Source: COE1 sp036310845 (GTDB taxonomy: Bacteria > Bacillota > Clostridia > Lachnospirales > Lachnospiraceae). Taken from it: a DNA stretch of 64,000 nt. Shown piece after piece: positions 9,420 through 18,563 of the stretch; within the stretch, counting starts at the first letter, position 1; every line of letters starts with the position of its first letter. The stretch covers positions 1 to 64,000 of the forward strand of contig JAXJRB010000127.1 of NCBI GenBank assembly GCA_036310845.1. Reading direction: 5' to 3'. The position numbers were made by a program, and so were the translations under genes. Under the pieces are notes generated by a model. That model saw only the letters and a program-made list of their open reading frames with translations, did no database searches and was not told where the DNA came from.

Positions 9420-9704
9420 ACCAAAAAGTCCCTTACACCCGAAAGTGTAAGGGACGAATATTTATCGTGGTACCACCCTACTTCCCGCTTGTTTTATTTA
9501 ATTCAAACGGCTCACATGAACGTAACGTGTTCGTATACGTCTCTGCCTACTCATGTCTTTCTAATACTCTTTCAAACACTTCAACAAAGCTGCTCCAGTG
9601 GGAAATTCAACACTATATCTGAACTTAGGAGGCTTACAGCCGGTGACCTCCATTCTCTGCAAGAAAATATAGCTCTACTTTGCACCTTCAACGCATTTTC
9701 ATAT
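9420..9704 (-). promoter_or_regulatory. T-box leader of pheST
   Basis: The conserved T-box sequence AGGGTGGTACCACG is at 9466-9479 on the minus strand. It is followed by a 28-base terminator hairpin (GTCCCTTACAC arms, 9428-9455) and TTTTT. Upstream are the AGAGAA element and a stem I region with a TTT/TTC triplet in GAATTTCCC that could be the Phe specifier. Uncharged tRNA-Phe would stabilise the antiterminator and allow pheST transcription. The exact specifier was not modelled. Confidence 0.93.
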
Positions 9705-9710
9705 AAAATC

Positions 9711-9739
9711 ATAATAGACATTTTAAAAACAAAAGTCAA
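9711..9739 (-). promoter_or_regulatory. Promoter of the T-box-pheST operon
   Basis: TTGACT (9734-9739) and TATTAT (9711-9716) are separated by 17 bases on the minus strand, a good sigma-A promoter placed just ahead of the T-box leader. Confidence 0.75.
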
Positions 9740-9807
9740 GGATTTTTTCTTTTGCGACATATCAATTGCAGTAACAGGACATATATTAGTTTCGATTCAC
9801 ACTATAC

Positions 9808-10644
9808 TTATGCCTTTTCGCATAGCAATCGATTAATAACGACGCCACAAAAAAAGATATACATGCAAAAATAAAGCCAAATCATAACAATAATTACGGT
9901 TGTAAGACTCCCATACATGGAAAATCCATTAAAATAATCAATATAAATCGAAAAGAAAAAAGAATAAACAATCCAGAATACAGCAGCAACAAAAGCTCCT
10001 GGAAGCTGTTCCCTCCAAGGCATTCTGTTATTTGGAAGCAAACAATAAAAACTGCAAAAGACAACCGCTAAAATGACTGCTACAATTAGATGACGTAAGG
10101 ATTGTAACCACCTCCAAATTTCGCTGACAATTAAAATATCTGAAAGCAATGCTACCACCGTATTTCCAAACACCAGCAATACAATAGATAATAAAATGGC
10201 TATCATAAAAAATACCGTATATACCAATGCTCGCAAACGAAGCATAATATAGTTTCTAGATTCCTGAAGCTCATAAACTGCATTCATTCCACGCATTAAT
10301 GCAAGCATTCCTTTGGAGGCAGACCATGCCGTTATTATCGCAGATACTGACACTAATGTCATAGAATTTCCTTGATACGTATTCACTATATCCATCAAAA
10401 AGTCAGAAATTGTTTTAGGAATAACCGCTTCCGACAAATATGACCATATTTCTATCTGTACAGTCGGAGCGTGTTGTAGCAAGGCACATACAATAATAAT
10501 AACAGGAATGATAGACAAAAAAAGAAAAAAAGCCGCACTAGAGGCATGCGCACTAATATTTACTTCTTTTTGTATTTTTTGAAATGTTCGAATATATGGA
10601 TTTACTTTTTTTATTCCTGATATTATCTTATTTTTCACTTGCAT
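9808..10644 (-). CDS. YihY/virulence factor BrkB family membrane protein
   Basis: This protein of about 278 residues has six or so membrane helices and the YihY family pattern: an N-terminal ISAHASSAAFFLFLSIIPV segment, the central LTLVSVSAIITAWSASKGM-type region, and the PGA motif before the last helices. The family was once called RNase BN in error and its transport role is unsettled. ATG at 10644 is preferred because GGGAG precedes it; an upstream GTG would lie in that site. The gene stands alone between pheST and the SpoIID-like gene. Confidence 0.88.
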   Translation of the reverse strand: MQVKNKIISGIKKVNPYIRTFQKIQKEVNISAHASSAAFFLFLSIIPVIIIVCALLQHAPTVQIEIWSYLSEAVIPKTISDFLMDIVNTYQGNSMTLVSVSAIITAWSASKGMLALMRGMNAVYELQESRNYIMLRLRALVYTVFFMIAILLSIVLLVFGNTVVALLSDILIVSEIWRWLQSLRHLIVAVILAVVFCSFYCLLPNNRMPWREQLPGAFVAAVFWIVYSFFFSIYIDYFNGFSMYGSLTTVIIVMIWLYFCMYIFFCGVVINRLLCEKA

Positions 10645-10707
10645 AATTAGTTCTCCCACACAATTCTATTTAACATAGCATAAGCCAAATTACTCCAAAA
10701 ATATTTT

Positions 10708-12234
10708 TTATGAAAACATCATTTCCTGTATCACTATATCCGTATAATAATACTTTAGTATCTCTTCTGCTGTTCTCCCCATATCCGCAAGACACCTTGC
10801 CCCATTCTGTGACATACCAGCTCCATGTCCAAATCCTCCACCATAAATGGTCATACTTCTTAAACAGCGATTATCGTACATGGTATCAAAACAAAAATAT
10901 GCACTCGGCAGCAGTTCTCCCAAAGTAAAACTAGACCCATCTTTTCTTATAATTGTTTCACCACTTACTGCCAGAACTTCCCGAATACACTGCTGTGTTT
11001 TTACATTTATTTCATAATTTTCCGTTTGTATACAAAGCTGTTGCGCCATACCACTTGCCGCTCTTTTTGTAATTCTGCAGGAGAGAATTCCTGACTCTTG
11101 TGTCAATTTTTCTTTTTCCCGGTATTTAGAAATAATCTGTATTTCCTCTGGATATTTCTCCTTCAAGACTTCTATCCTTGTCAATAAACTTTGCACATCA
11201 TCAAAGCTTTTACTATAACTCCATCGATACCATGCTTCCTGATATTCTACATCATCGATATTCCCCTGCATCATGTATGCTCGATAAGCCTTCTCCTTGA
11301 TTTTCACCGTATCAAAATCCGTCTTTTCATCATACGAAAAATCATCTAACTTTCCACTTTCAGGCAGAATCTCTACCAATGCCTTGCATTGAAGCCAAAC
11401 CTTTTCTTCTTCTGGCTTCCATACCTCATAACCAGAGCTTCTACCGCTTGAAGTCGAATAGTAAAAGCTTTCAATAAGATTCCCTTGGTTTAGAATAACA
11501 AGATTCTTTGTATCATCTACTGCCCGATTTACATTTTCCTTTTCCTCAATATTCTTATACACCTGATACGACGTACTATCATCAACATGTGCTGCCCATT
11601 CCGGATATGCAAAATCTACCATATGAAAATAAGTATAAGTTCTTGCACTGATTGCTTGCGCCTTTAGCGCCTCTATCGGGTATGATGACGGCATTTCACT
11701 CGGAACAACACCATACAGGTATTCTTCTACTGGAAGTTCATTTACCAACACCAGTCCTTTTGTCGTTCCATAGCATTCCATACTTCCATTATACTCTACC
11801 GCTTCTGCCCTTACTACGTTATGAAGCTTTATTTTTCCACCTTGATAGGTACTGATTCGTATTGTTTTCCCTTGCAACTCGCCTTCTCTTAATACTATTT
11901 TCTCATTTGGTGCATATGTCTTCATCTCTTTATTTTGTTCTATGTATAATCCTAGCTTACTACTTATCACAATCTCTTTGTGATATATATTGGCAAATTC
12001 ACTTGTTTTTATCAAAACTCGAATCTGTCCTTGTGGAACTTGTTTTTGTTCTTTCGTATCTTCTTCCCGACATTCTTCTCTTATTGATGGTTGCTCTATT
12101 TCTTCTTTTGATTGTTCTAGCGTCACTTCCTGCTCTCTTGTCTCCTGATTTGTTTTACTACATTGATACAAAATAACAGAAATAGCAATCCACATCACAA
12201 TAACGATAAGCCTTCCAAGCAATCTGTCCCTCAA
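10708..12234 (-). CDS. SpoIID/LytB domain protein
   Basis: This 508-residue protein has an N-terminal signal anchor (about 8-25) and a C-terminal SpoIID domain. Visible family motifs are the NELPVEEYLYGVVPSEMPSS segment, ALKAQAISARTYTY, and the terminal GGGFGHGAGMSQNGA. SpoIID proteins are lytic transglycosylases acting on denuded glycan strands during engulfment, but at 508 residues this is longer than classical SpoIID (about 340), so it may be a vegetative paralogue. The start is TTG with GGAG eight bases upstream. Confidence 0.88.
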   Translation of the reverse strand: MRDRLLGRLIVIVMWIAISVILYQCSKTNQETREQEVTLEQSKEEIEQPSIREECREEDTKEQKQVPQGQIRVLIKTSEFANIYHKEIVISSKLGLYIEQNKEMKTYAPNEKIVLREGELQGKTIRISTYQGGKIKLHNVVRAEAVEYNGSMECYGTTKGLVLVNELPVEEYLYGVVPSEMPSSYPIEALKAQAISARTYTYFHMVDFAYPEWAAHVDDSTSYQVYKNIEEKENVNRAVDDTKNLVILNQGNLIESFYYSTSSGRSSGYEVWKPEEEKVWLQCKALVEILPESGKLDDFSYDEKTDFDTVKIKEKAYRAYMMQGNIDDVEYQEAWYRWSYSKSFDDVQSLLTRIEVLKEKYPEEIQIISKYREKEKLTQESGILSCRITKRAASGMAQQLCIQTENYEINVKTQQCIREVLAVSGETIIRKDGSSFTLGELLPSAYFCFDTMYDNRCLRSMTIYGGGFGHGAGMSQNGARCLADMGRTAEEILKYYYTDIVIQEMMFS

Positions 12235-12276
12235 ACACGATTCTCCTTTTACTAAAACTAAACTATTTTGCCACGT

Positions 12277-12307
12277 AAAAAGCAGCCCGTTAAAGGCTGC
12301 TTTTTTT
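12277..12307. terminator. Terminator of the structured RNA gene
   Basis: The stem AGCAGCC / GGCTGCT is flanked by A and T runs on both sides, so it can act in either direction. It ends the minus-strand RNA gene at 12495-12278. Confidence 0.85.
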
Positions 12308-12495
12308 CATTCGTAAACTCCAAAATGCCGGCTCCAGTATTTTGACTCCTAGCTAATGCTAGGTGGGCGACCGCAACCTTTCTCTCTGCCTTCCCCTAGC
12401 CATAATGGGGGGCATGACATCAATCAGGCGATATAGGAATCCCGTTTAAAGTGATGTAGGTTCAAAATAACAAGAGTAATCGTACATTTCAGATT
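12278..12495 (-). ncRNA. Structured small RNA, possibly 6S RNA
   Basis: A perfect sigma-A promoter drives a transcript of about 200 bases that has no open frame and ends at an intrinsic terminator. The RNA can pair TATTTTGA near its start with TCAAAATA near its end. Inside are stems ACATCA/TGATGT, TGCC(C4)/(G4)..GGCA and CCTAGC/GCTAGG. Size, promoter strength and orphan position fit 6S RNA (ssrS), the sigma-A holoenzyme regulator. I could not confirm this from memory of the family consensus, and the multibranched fold leaves other stable RNAs possible. Confidence 0.55.
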
Positions 12496-12501
12496 AACCT
12501 T

Positions 12502-12530
12502 ATTATATCCTTAAATCATAAAAATATCAA
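12502..12530 (-). promoter_or_regulatory. Strong sigma-A promoter of the small RNA
   Basis: TTGATA (12525-12530) and TATAAT (12502-12507) are spaced by 17 bases. The expected start is near 12495. Confidence 0.85.
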
Positions 12531-12805
12531 CATTATGTCACTCGTTTTCTCATTTTCGGCATATTGCATGAAACTGTTTCGAGCTAAGCAGAATAATCTA
12601 TAAATGCATCATGAATGCTTGCATTCTAGAGTGCATTTACAAATAATTCTATTTGACAAATATTACACATTTAGATGACTTTAAACAAATTTATCTCGGA
12701 AATTCCAATATAACTTTAAACAAATCACCATCAATGCTACACGAATCTTTATGAAGTTCCAATGAGGGAAATCCTTAAGATTTGATTAATATTTTTTCAT
12801 AAAAT

Positions 12806-12842
12806 CAAAAGGGGTAGGAAACCTATTTGATTTCCTACCCTT
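12806..12842 (-). terminator. Terminator after the OadB-like small gene
   Basis: The 10-bp perfect stem GGGTAGGAAA / TTTCCTACCC is followed on the minus strand by CCTTTTGATTTT. It closes the diguanylate cyclase-small protein operon. Confidence 0.8.
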
Positions 12843-12848
12843 TGCATA

Positions 12849-13085
12849 CTATTTACGCATTTTTCTTAACCCAAAAGCTACCACTACAGTTATTAAAACT
12901 ACTCCTGCTATAACCAAACCAGCAGAAATATCCGAACCAACCTTTCCTGCTACAAAAACAGATGTCGGTCCATCCGCACCACCTATTATACTTACAGAAA
13001 ATGCTTTCCTCGTTTTTGCTATTATTCCTAAAATAACCAACAATATTCCTATGCTCCCAATTGTAACCGCTAATATTTTCTTCAT
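12849..13085 (-). CDS. 78-residue membrane protein with the OadB GGADGPT motif
   Basis: The protein has two predicted membrane helices (about 4-23 and 54-72). Between them is SIIGGADGPTSVFVAGKVG, residues 32-50. This is nearly identical to residues 145-163 of the full OadB in this window, where the Asp belongs to the conserved Na+/carboxyl-transfer site of the decarboxylase beta subunit. It is only about a fifth of OadB's length and cannot form the whole channel. It lies four bases after the diguanylate cyclase gene and shares its operon. I know of similar small OadB-like proteins in Lachnospiraceae but of no assigned function. Confidence 0.75.
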   Translation of the reverse strand: MKKILAVTIGSIGILLVILGIIAKTRKAFSVSIIGGADGPTSVFVAGKVGSDISAGLVIAGVVLITVVVAFGLRKMRK

Positions 13086-13089
13086 CTTG

Positions 13090-14772
13090 TTAATCCCTCG
13101 CTGCCTTCATCGCCATCTTATTCTCATACATAATCTCATCCGCTTTTCGGTAAAGCTTTCTCGAATCATCTTCGGGGTAATCCTCATGACTACAAAATCC
13201 ATATGCTGTACTAAGACCCAAATCCGGATTCTGCTGATTTACCTCCTCTATTTCTTTATCAAGCATTACCATAAGATCTTGTATGTTTACTTTTTTCACG
13301 TCATCAATAAAAACAACAAACTCGTCACCACCAATACGACCAACTACACCATATTCACTAAAAACCTTTGATAGCGTCTTAGCAAATGTCCGTATCAGTA
13401 AATCTCCAACCGCATGTCCCTTTGTATCATTCGTCTGCTTTAATAAATTAAGATCAAATGCAAAAATTCCATAATTTTCCTTACTTTCATCCAAGCCATC
13501 CCATACCTGTTCACATTTTCTACGATTCGCCAGCCCCGTCAAATCATCAATATACGCCATTTGTTCTAACACCTGCGCCTTCGCACCTTTAATAAAAATA
13601 TTTCCAATCTCCATACCAAAGTCAACCAACTGCGAAATCACAAATATCATAGCTCCAATACACAAAATGCTCGTATAACGTGATTCTCCCGAAGTCCCAA
13701 AATACTTTACAGCAGAGAACGACATCATATCAAACATCCCTATACCCAGCATAACAATCATTCCAATTACGAGTACTTTATTACTCCACTGCTTCTTAAT
13801 CACATCTATTAAGGTTAATGCGAACACTCCAATACACATACACAACAAAATAAAATGCTGCATTTTTAAAAACGCTGGGAAATGTGCCACATTTAATGCC
13901 TGTAACAAAAAGGAAAAAAATGCAAAAACAAACTGTATCACTAATAACCATTTATATCCTATATAGAACCCTTTATGTCTTGTAAGCAACTCATCTTTCC
14001 ATATATATAGCAAAACAAACAACGGTGATACATATAATGCTCCAAACTCCAAATAGGACTTCACACGTAAATCATACGCAAAAAGCATAATCAAATCATA
14101 ACTGCATAACGACCAACAACCAATTCCTAGCGAAAAACAACCTACACAAAAAAGCTTAAAAAAACGCTTATCATAGATACAGAAAAAGACACTAACAAAA
14201 AATAGCAAAATTCCAAACACAATCAAAAACAAATTAATCGCTAAAGGCACACGATTAACCATAATAAAATCACGAATCAGCGTATCACTATTGCAAATCT
14301 CCGGTATGCTCATATTAGAAAACGCATTATTTTCCGTTATATGCATAATTAGCTCTATTTCCGCACCTGCATAATATGCTGGAATGTGAATAAAATGATA
14401 ACCATAACCCAGCATTTTATTTTTTTCACGCAATTCTTTTCCATATTCATAAATAACTCGATTATTATATCGAACTTCAATATCAGAATGAATTGTATAG
14501 ATTCGCAAAATAGGATTATTTACCACATTTTGTTTTGGAAATTCTCCTTTCATTTTCAAAATGTCGCCTTTATTCAATATCGGAAAACGAAAATCTTCTA
14601 GCATTACATTTTCGTATTCCGTATTATTAATCTCAATATGCCAACCCGAATTCATCTTAGAATAATTTGAATCATCCACCTTATATCTAGACATTATATT
14701 ACTCAAGACAACAAAGAAAATAATAAACACTATTAAAAAAAAGTGAACCACTCTGTTTTGCTTTTTTGGCAT
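13090..14772 (-). CDS. Membrane-bound diguanylate cyclase (GGDEF)
   Basis: This protein of about 560 residues has an N-terminal helix, an extracytoplasmic region (about 40-170), a block of seven or so membrane helices (about 175-390) and a C-terminal GGDEF domain. This layout resembles 7TM-DISM receptors. The active-site motif GRIGGDEFVVF is intact, so it should make cyclic di-GMP from two GTP. ATG at 14772 is preferred because GGAGAGAG lies just upstream. It is the first gene of a two-gene operon with the small OadB-like protein. Confidence 0.88.
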   Translation of the reverse strand: MPKKQNRVVHFFLIVFIIFFVVLSNIMSRYKVDDSNYSKMNSGWHIEINNTEYENVMLEDFRFPILNKGDILKMKGEFPKQNVVNNPILRIYTIHSDIEVRYNNRVIYEYGKELREKNKMLGYGYHFIHIPAYYAGAEIELIMHITENNAFSNMSIPEICNSDTLIRDFIMVNRVPLAINLFLIVFGILLFFVSVFFCIYDKRFFKLFCVGCFSLGIGCWSLCSYDLIMLFAYDLRVKSYLEFGALYVSPLFVLLYIWKDELLTRHKGFYIGYKWLLVIQFVFAFFSFLLQALNVAHFPAFLKMQHFILLCMCIGVFALTLIDVIKKQWSNKVLVIGMIVMLGIGMFDMMSFSAVKYFGTSGESRYTSILCIGAMIFVISQLVDFGMEIGNIFIKGAKAQVLEQMAYIDDLTGLANRRKCEQVWDGLDESKENYGIFAFDLNLLKQTNDTKGHAVGDLLIRTFAKTLSKVFSEYGVVGRIGGDEFVVFIDDVKKVNIQDLMVMLDKEIEEVNQQNPDLGLSTAYGFCSHEDYPEDDSRKLYRKADEIMYENKMAMKAARD

Positions 14773-14878
14773 TACTCTCTCCTTTATGCATGTTCTCCTA
14801 TTTACTATAAGATACACTCATATTTTATCACACCCAATGTCTTTTACACAATATATCTGCGCTTTCATTTTATATAAA

Positions 14879-15012
14879 CGTTACTGTTCACTCCGTTCCA
14901 GTAACGTACAAAAATCCATCCTTAATTTGCTTCGCAAATGGATTTTTGCTTAACTAAGCTACTCTTTCTTACTCACTTAGCAGCAAATGCTAAGTGCTGT
15001 TTGAACAGTAAC
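14879..15012. repeat. MITE-like inverted repeat element R2, copy A
   Basis: This 134-bp element is bounded by GTTACTGTTCA (14880-14890) and its inverse TGAACAGTAAC (15002-15012). It contains an inner hairpin around TTGCTTCGCAA and an ACTTAGCAG/CTAAGTGCTG palindrome. A second copy at 37328-37441 is inverted and lacks the inner hairpin. No coding capacity is visible. Confidence 0.8.
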
Positions 15013-15024
15013 TTACACACCTGT

Positions 15025-16320
15025 TCACTCCATTCCAGCAACATATAAACTATCAATTACCTCAAAATAATTCTCAAATGTTTTTCCACAACATAACGGA
15101 TTCTTAATTGTAATGCCTTCTGCTCTAAGACCAGCTAGGGTAAATGACATAGCAACTCTATGATCCTCATACGTTTCTATCTCCGCCGGCTGCACTGGTG
15201 CTGGAATAATCTCTATACCATCTACCTCCGGAAGCTCTTTACATCCAATCCCCATTCGATTCATCTCATTAATAATTGCCTGTATTCTATCTGACTCCTG
15301 CATACGAATATGTCCCACGTGCTCAATTCTTGTAGGCGTATCCGCAAATGCCGCTACGACTGCCATCGTTAATGCCTGATCCGAAAAATCCTTCATATTG
15401 ACAGTAATACCAGAATAATTTTCCACGCCGGTTACTGTTACACCTTCAGACATATCCTCAACTTCACATCCAAGCTCTCTTAAAATATTTAAAAACTTTT
15501 TATCTCCTTGTAAAGAAATCGCTTCATGTGTTCCAACAACTGTAACTTTTCGATTCAAAACAGCTGCCATTGCATAGAAATAACACGCCGCTGACATATC
15601 CGGCTCAATATCATATGTTTTCAATCCATATTTCTGTCCCTTAACAACCTCACAATCTGCTCCGTTTTTTGTAACCTGTATACCAAACTGCTCCATCATA
15701 GACAAAGTCATCAGTACATACGAACCACTACTACGCTCTCCTGACATATGTAGTGTAAAGCCATTCGGTAATAAAGTTGCCGACATCAAAAGTGCGCTGG
15801 CAAATTGACTACTAATATTAGTATCCATCGTTATTTCATGAATATTCAATTTTTCAGACTCAATCACAAACGGAAAATGCCCCTCTTTTTCCAAACATGT
15901 TATCTTTACTCCTGCCTTACGAAGCTCTGTCAATAATGGCTCCATTGGACGCTTTTTCATTTGTTCCGAAGAATTCAAAGTATAACAGCCTCCTGCAAAG
16001 GCTAACATTACCGTAAGAAAACGAGCTGCTGTTCCCGCACTTCTAACATTAATCGTTGCTTTTCTATTTGGAATCTCTCCTCCTAAGCCAGTAATACTAA
16101 CCCTTTTTTCCAGCTCGTCAATTACAACATCAAAACCAAGCTTCTGCAAACAACTTAGGAACGCTCTAGAATCATCACTAAACAACACACCATTAAGCTC
16201 ACATTTTTGATTTCCCAATGCCGCAAGCATTAATGCCCTATTCGTAATACTTTTAGATCCTGGAACCTCTACCTTAATTGGTTCCTTTCCTATTAATGGC
16301 TTTACTTTATATTCCTTCAT
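15025..16320 (-). CDS. aroA: 3-phosphoshikimate 1-carboxyvinyltransferase (EPSP synthase)
   Basis: This 431-residue enzyme joins PEP to shikimate 3-phosphate in the chorismate pathway. Conserved segments are VPGSKSITNRALMLAAL near the N terminus, SAGTAARFL, the KKRPMEPLL PEP-binding motif, GERSSGSYV, and RMQESDRI with EDHRVAMSF near the C terminus. The length is typical and the start follows GGAAGG. The last five codons and the stop lie in 21 bases that closely match the end of the adjoining R2 element. Confidence 0.96.
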   Translation of the reverse strand: MKEYKVKPLIGKEPIKVEVPGSKSITNRALMLAALGNQKCELNGVLFSDDSRAFLSCLQKLGFDVVIDELEKRVSITGLGGEIPNRKATINVRSAGTAARFLTVMLAFAGGCYTLNSSEQMKKRPMEPLLTELRKAGVKITCLEKEGHFPFVIESEKLNIHEITMDTNISSQFASALLMSATLLPNGFTLHMSGERSSGSYVLMTLSMMEQFGIQVTKNGADCEVVKGQKYGLKTYDIEPDMSAACYFYAMAAVLNRKVTVVGTHEAISLQGDKKFLNILRELGCEVEDMSEGVTVTGVENYSGITVNMKDFSDQALTMAVVAAFADTPTRIEHVGHIRMQESDRIQAIINEMNRMGIGCKELPEVDGIEIIPAPVQPAEIETYEDHRVAMSFTLAGLRAEGITIKNPLCCGKTFENYFEVIDSLYVAGME

Positions 16321-16404
16321 ACCTTTTCCTTCCTAGTATCTATCCCTTATATCATTTCTATCTTTCATACTAACATAGTATTATAAAAAAGCGCAAATTC
16401 TTTA

Positions 16405-16440
16405 TTAACCACCACTACGTTACAGCTATTTCCATAACAC
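16405..16440. repeat. Intergenic repeat R1, copy 2 (short)
   Basis: The core TTAACCACCACTACGTTACA is followed by GCTATTTCCATAA. The upstream hairpins seen in other copies are missing except for a remnant AAATTCTTTA. Confidence 0.65.
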
Positions 16441-16567
16441 AATCTAATAATTTTATAAACAAATCATTACACAGATGCTAAGCCACACAATATCGCCAAA
16501 CAAATGCGATAAAAACCCAGAAAGCAAAAACAGCTTTCCCAAATTTATGATTATCACAATATACAAT

Positions 16568-16593
16568 AAGGGACACATTTTCATGTGCCCCTT
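16568..16593 (-). terminator. Likely terminator after pckA
   Basis: The stem AAGGGGCACA / TGTGTCCCTT (minus strand, one mismatch) has a short loop but only a weak T tract, so its efficiency is uncertain. Confidence 0.5.
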
Positions 16594-16624
16594 AAAAAGT
16601 CTTTATAAAACTACTGCGTACTAA

Positions 16625-18328
16625 TTAGCACTGCTCAACAAGCTTCTTTAATGCAGCAAGAGCTTCATCTGGAAGCTTATCATAGCCATCCTTCTTTGTA
16701 GAGAAGCCTTCAACAGCATCTACACGGTTCTGCATAGCATTCTTTAATGCAGCTACATATTCTGCATCAGCCATGTTTGGTGTGAAGTCTGCTGTCTTAC
16801 CAGACCAGTCATTCATGATTTCGATATCATCGAAGTTGCCCCACTTCTGGAAGTTAGCCTTTCCTTCAACAATTGTTTCAAGAATACCTAATGTATCAGC
16901 TGGCTTAACCTTTGTTCCCATGAAGTCACCAGTATTAACAATGTAGCAGTCTACATTCTTCTCTTCTACTAACTTCTTGAACTTCTCATAGTCGTTAACT
17001 AATGGATATGTTCTAAATGGGTTAGCATAAGGAACAATTCTTAATGCATTTAAGTCTGTACCTGCTGCAACACGTTCTGCTGTAGAAGTCTTTGTAGCAA
17101 GTGTAGCACCCATAACGGAAGCTAACGCTGCACCCTTTAACTTAACTACTGGAGGAATGGTAGGATCTTTCATAATCCAGAAGATAGCGTTAACTGGAGC
17201 ATCAATCTTGTCTACACGGTTTGGAGACCATAACTTAGACTTGATAGCACGTCCATTACCATTTCTGATATCTTCTGTTACTAACTGAATCTTTCCATTC
17301 TCATCCATTGTACAAGAACAGTTCTGAGCAGCTAATAAATACTCATTATCTGGACATCCTGTTGGATAGTCAGATGTCTTATCAAAGTATGTAGGCTCCA
17401 ATGCGATAGAAGAACATGTATCTGTGTTGATAATGAAAGCATCATCATGAAGAACCTTAATTTCATACTTTCCACCATGCTTAGCATGTGTAAGTGTTGA
17501 CTTACCAGATCCTGATAAACCATATACAGATGCAACATACTTAGAACCATCAGCTAAGATATATTCCTTCTGTCCACCGTGGCAAGATGCATAACCATTT
17601 CTGTTCGCAAGTGCCCATGCCATTGTAAGTGTACCCTTCTTGTGCTCTCCAAAATACTTCATACCAAGAATCGCTGCACAGTTTGCATTTGTATCAAAAT
17701 AGCAAAGTGTTAAAGGATCGCTTAAACAGCTGTAATCAACGTCTGGAGCTTCGTGAGGAGCCCACTGAGGATCAGAGAAGATGTAGATGTCTGGCTCGTT
17801 TCCGTTTCCAACAGGAACAGAATTCTTGTACATCTTAACATACTCATCTGACATATACTGGAAGTTAATCATCCAGTTGTAAAGTAAGTTCTCTTCTCCT
17901 TCTGGAATAAGGAGGTGCGCTTTTACCATGAATTCAGGATCAAGACCTACGAAACACTCAGCATGGTACATTGTCTTCCATCTTGTCTCATAGATTGCAT
18001 CCATAACAACTTTATCAAGCTTCTTTTCATCTACACCTGGCTCACCTTTAATACGACGAGCTGCTGCGTAACGACCTGTTACTGCACCATCATTAAATAA
18101 TAAAACCTTTGCATCTTTCTCAAGACCAAATGTTTCACCATCCTTGATTGGCATATCTGTAACAACTGTACCAGGTGAATTCTTTGCTAACTCATAAGCT
18201 TCCTTTAATGTGTTAACTTTCACTACGTTATTTCCGTAGAAAGCTGCTTCGATGATAGAACGTGTTGTAGAAAATCCTACCTTACCTGCACCAATCTCGG
18301 AAATTGGATAATACGCTTTTGTTGACAT
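16625..18328 (-). CDS. pckA: Phosphoenolpyruvate carboxykinase (ATP)
   Basis: This 567-residue enzyme interconverts oxaloacetate plus ATP with PEP, CO2 and ADP. In anaerobes it often runs in the PEP-carboxylating direction. The P-loop is at residues 270-278 (GLSGSGKST) and the following metal/kinase-2 motif is LHDDAFII (293-300). Classical ATP-type enzymes have GLSGTGKTT and GDDEHGW, and are about 530-540 residues long, so this is a divergent, somewhat longer branch. The start is preceded by a perfect AAGGAGG. It stands alone with its own promoter. Confidence 0.9.
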   Translation of the reverse strand: MSTKAYYPISEIGAGKVGFSTTRSIIEAAFYGNNVVKVNTLKEAYELAKNSPGTVVTDMPIKDGETFGLEKDAKVLLFNDGAVTGRYAAARRIKGEPGVDEKKLDKVVMDAIYETRWKTMYHAECFVGLDPEFMVKAHLLIPEGEENLLYNWMINFQYMSDEYVKMYKNSVPVGNGNEPDIYIFSDPQWAPHEAPDVDYSCLSDPLTLCYFDTNANCAAILGMKYFGEHKKGTLTMAWALANRNGYASCHGGQKEYILADGSKYVASVYGLSGSGKSTLTHAKHGGKYEIKVLHDDAFIINTDTCSSIALEPTYFDKTSDYPTGCPDNEYLLAAQNCSCTMDENGKIQLVTEDIRNGNGRAIKSKLWSPNRVDKIDAPVNAIFWIMKDPTIPPVVKLKGAALASVMGATLATKTSTAERVAAGTDLNALRIVPYANPFRTYPLVNDYEKFKKLVEEKNVDCYIVNTGDFMGTKVKPADTLGILETIVEGKANFQKWGNFDDIEIMNDWSGKTADFTPNMADAEYVAALKNAMQNRVDAVEGFSTKKDGYDKLPDEALAALKKLVEQC

Positions 18329-18428
18329 ATTATATCCTCCTTAGAAATTAATATAGAATAAATGTATTACAACCGCTGAAAATCAGCGATTATGAGCAAT
18401 GGATAATCACATCTGCACATTTTCTAGT

Positions 18429-18457
18429 ATTATCTCAAAATATTTGCGAAAAGTCAA
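18429..18457 (-). promoter_or_regulatory. pckA promoter
   Basis: TTGACT (18452-18457) and GATAAT (18429-18434) are 17 bases apart on the minus strand. The leader of about 95 bases contains a small CGCTGA/TCAGCG hairpin. Confidence 0.7.
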
Positions 18458-18563
18458 TAAAATATGTATAAACTTGTTACAGGAACGCATTCTCGTCTGA
18501 TTAATTCTACACCATGCTGTGCTCCAAATATTTCTCATACTCACTCCCTGCAACCAGTCTCTT

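Larger units (their letters stand above)
16321..16624. other. Gap between pckA and aroA
   Basis: This 304-base gap holds a shortened copy of the R1 repeat (16405-16440) and a hairpin next to pckA. Nothing else was recognised apart from A+T-rich sequence that could carry the aroA promoter. Confidence 0.5.
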
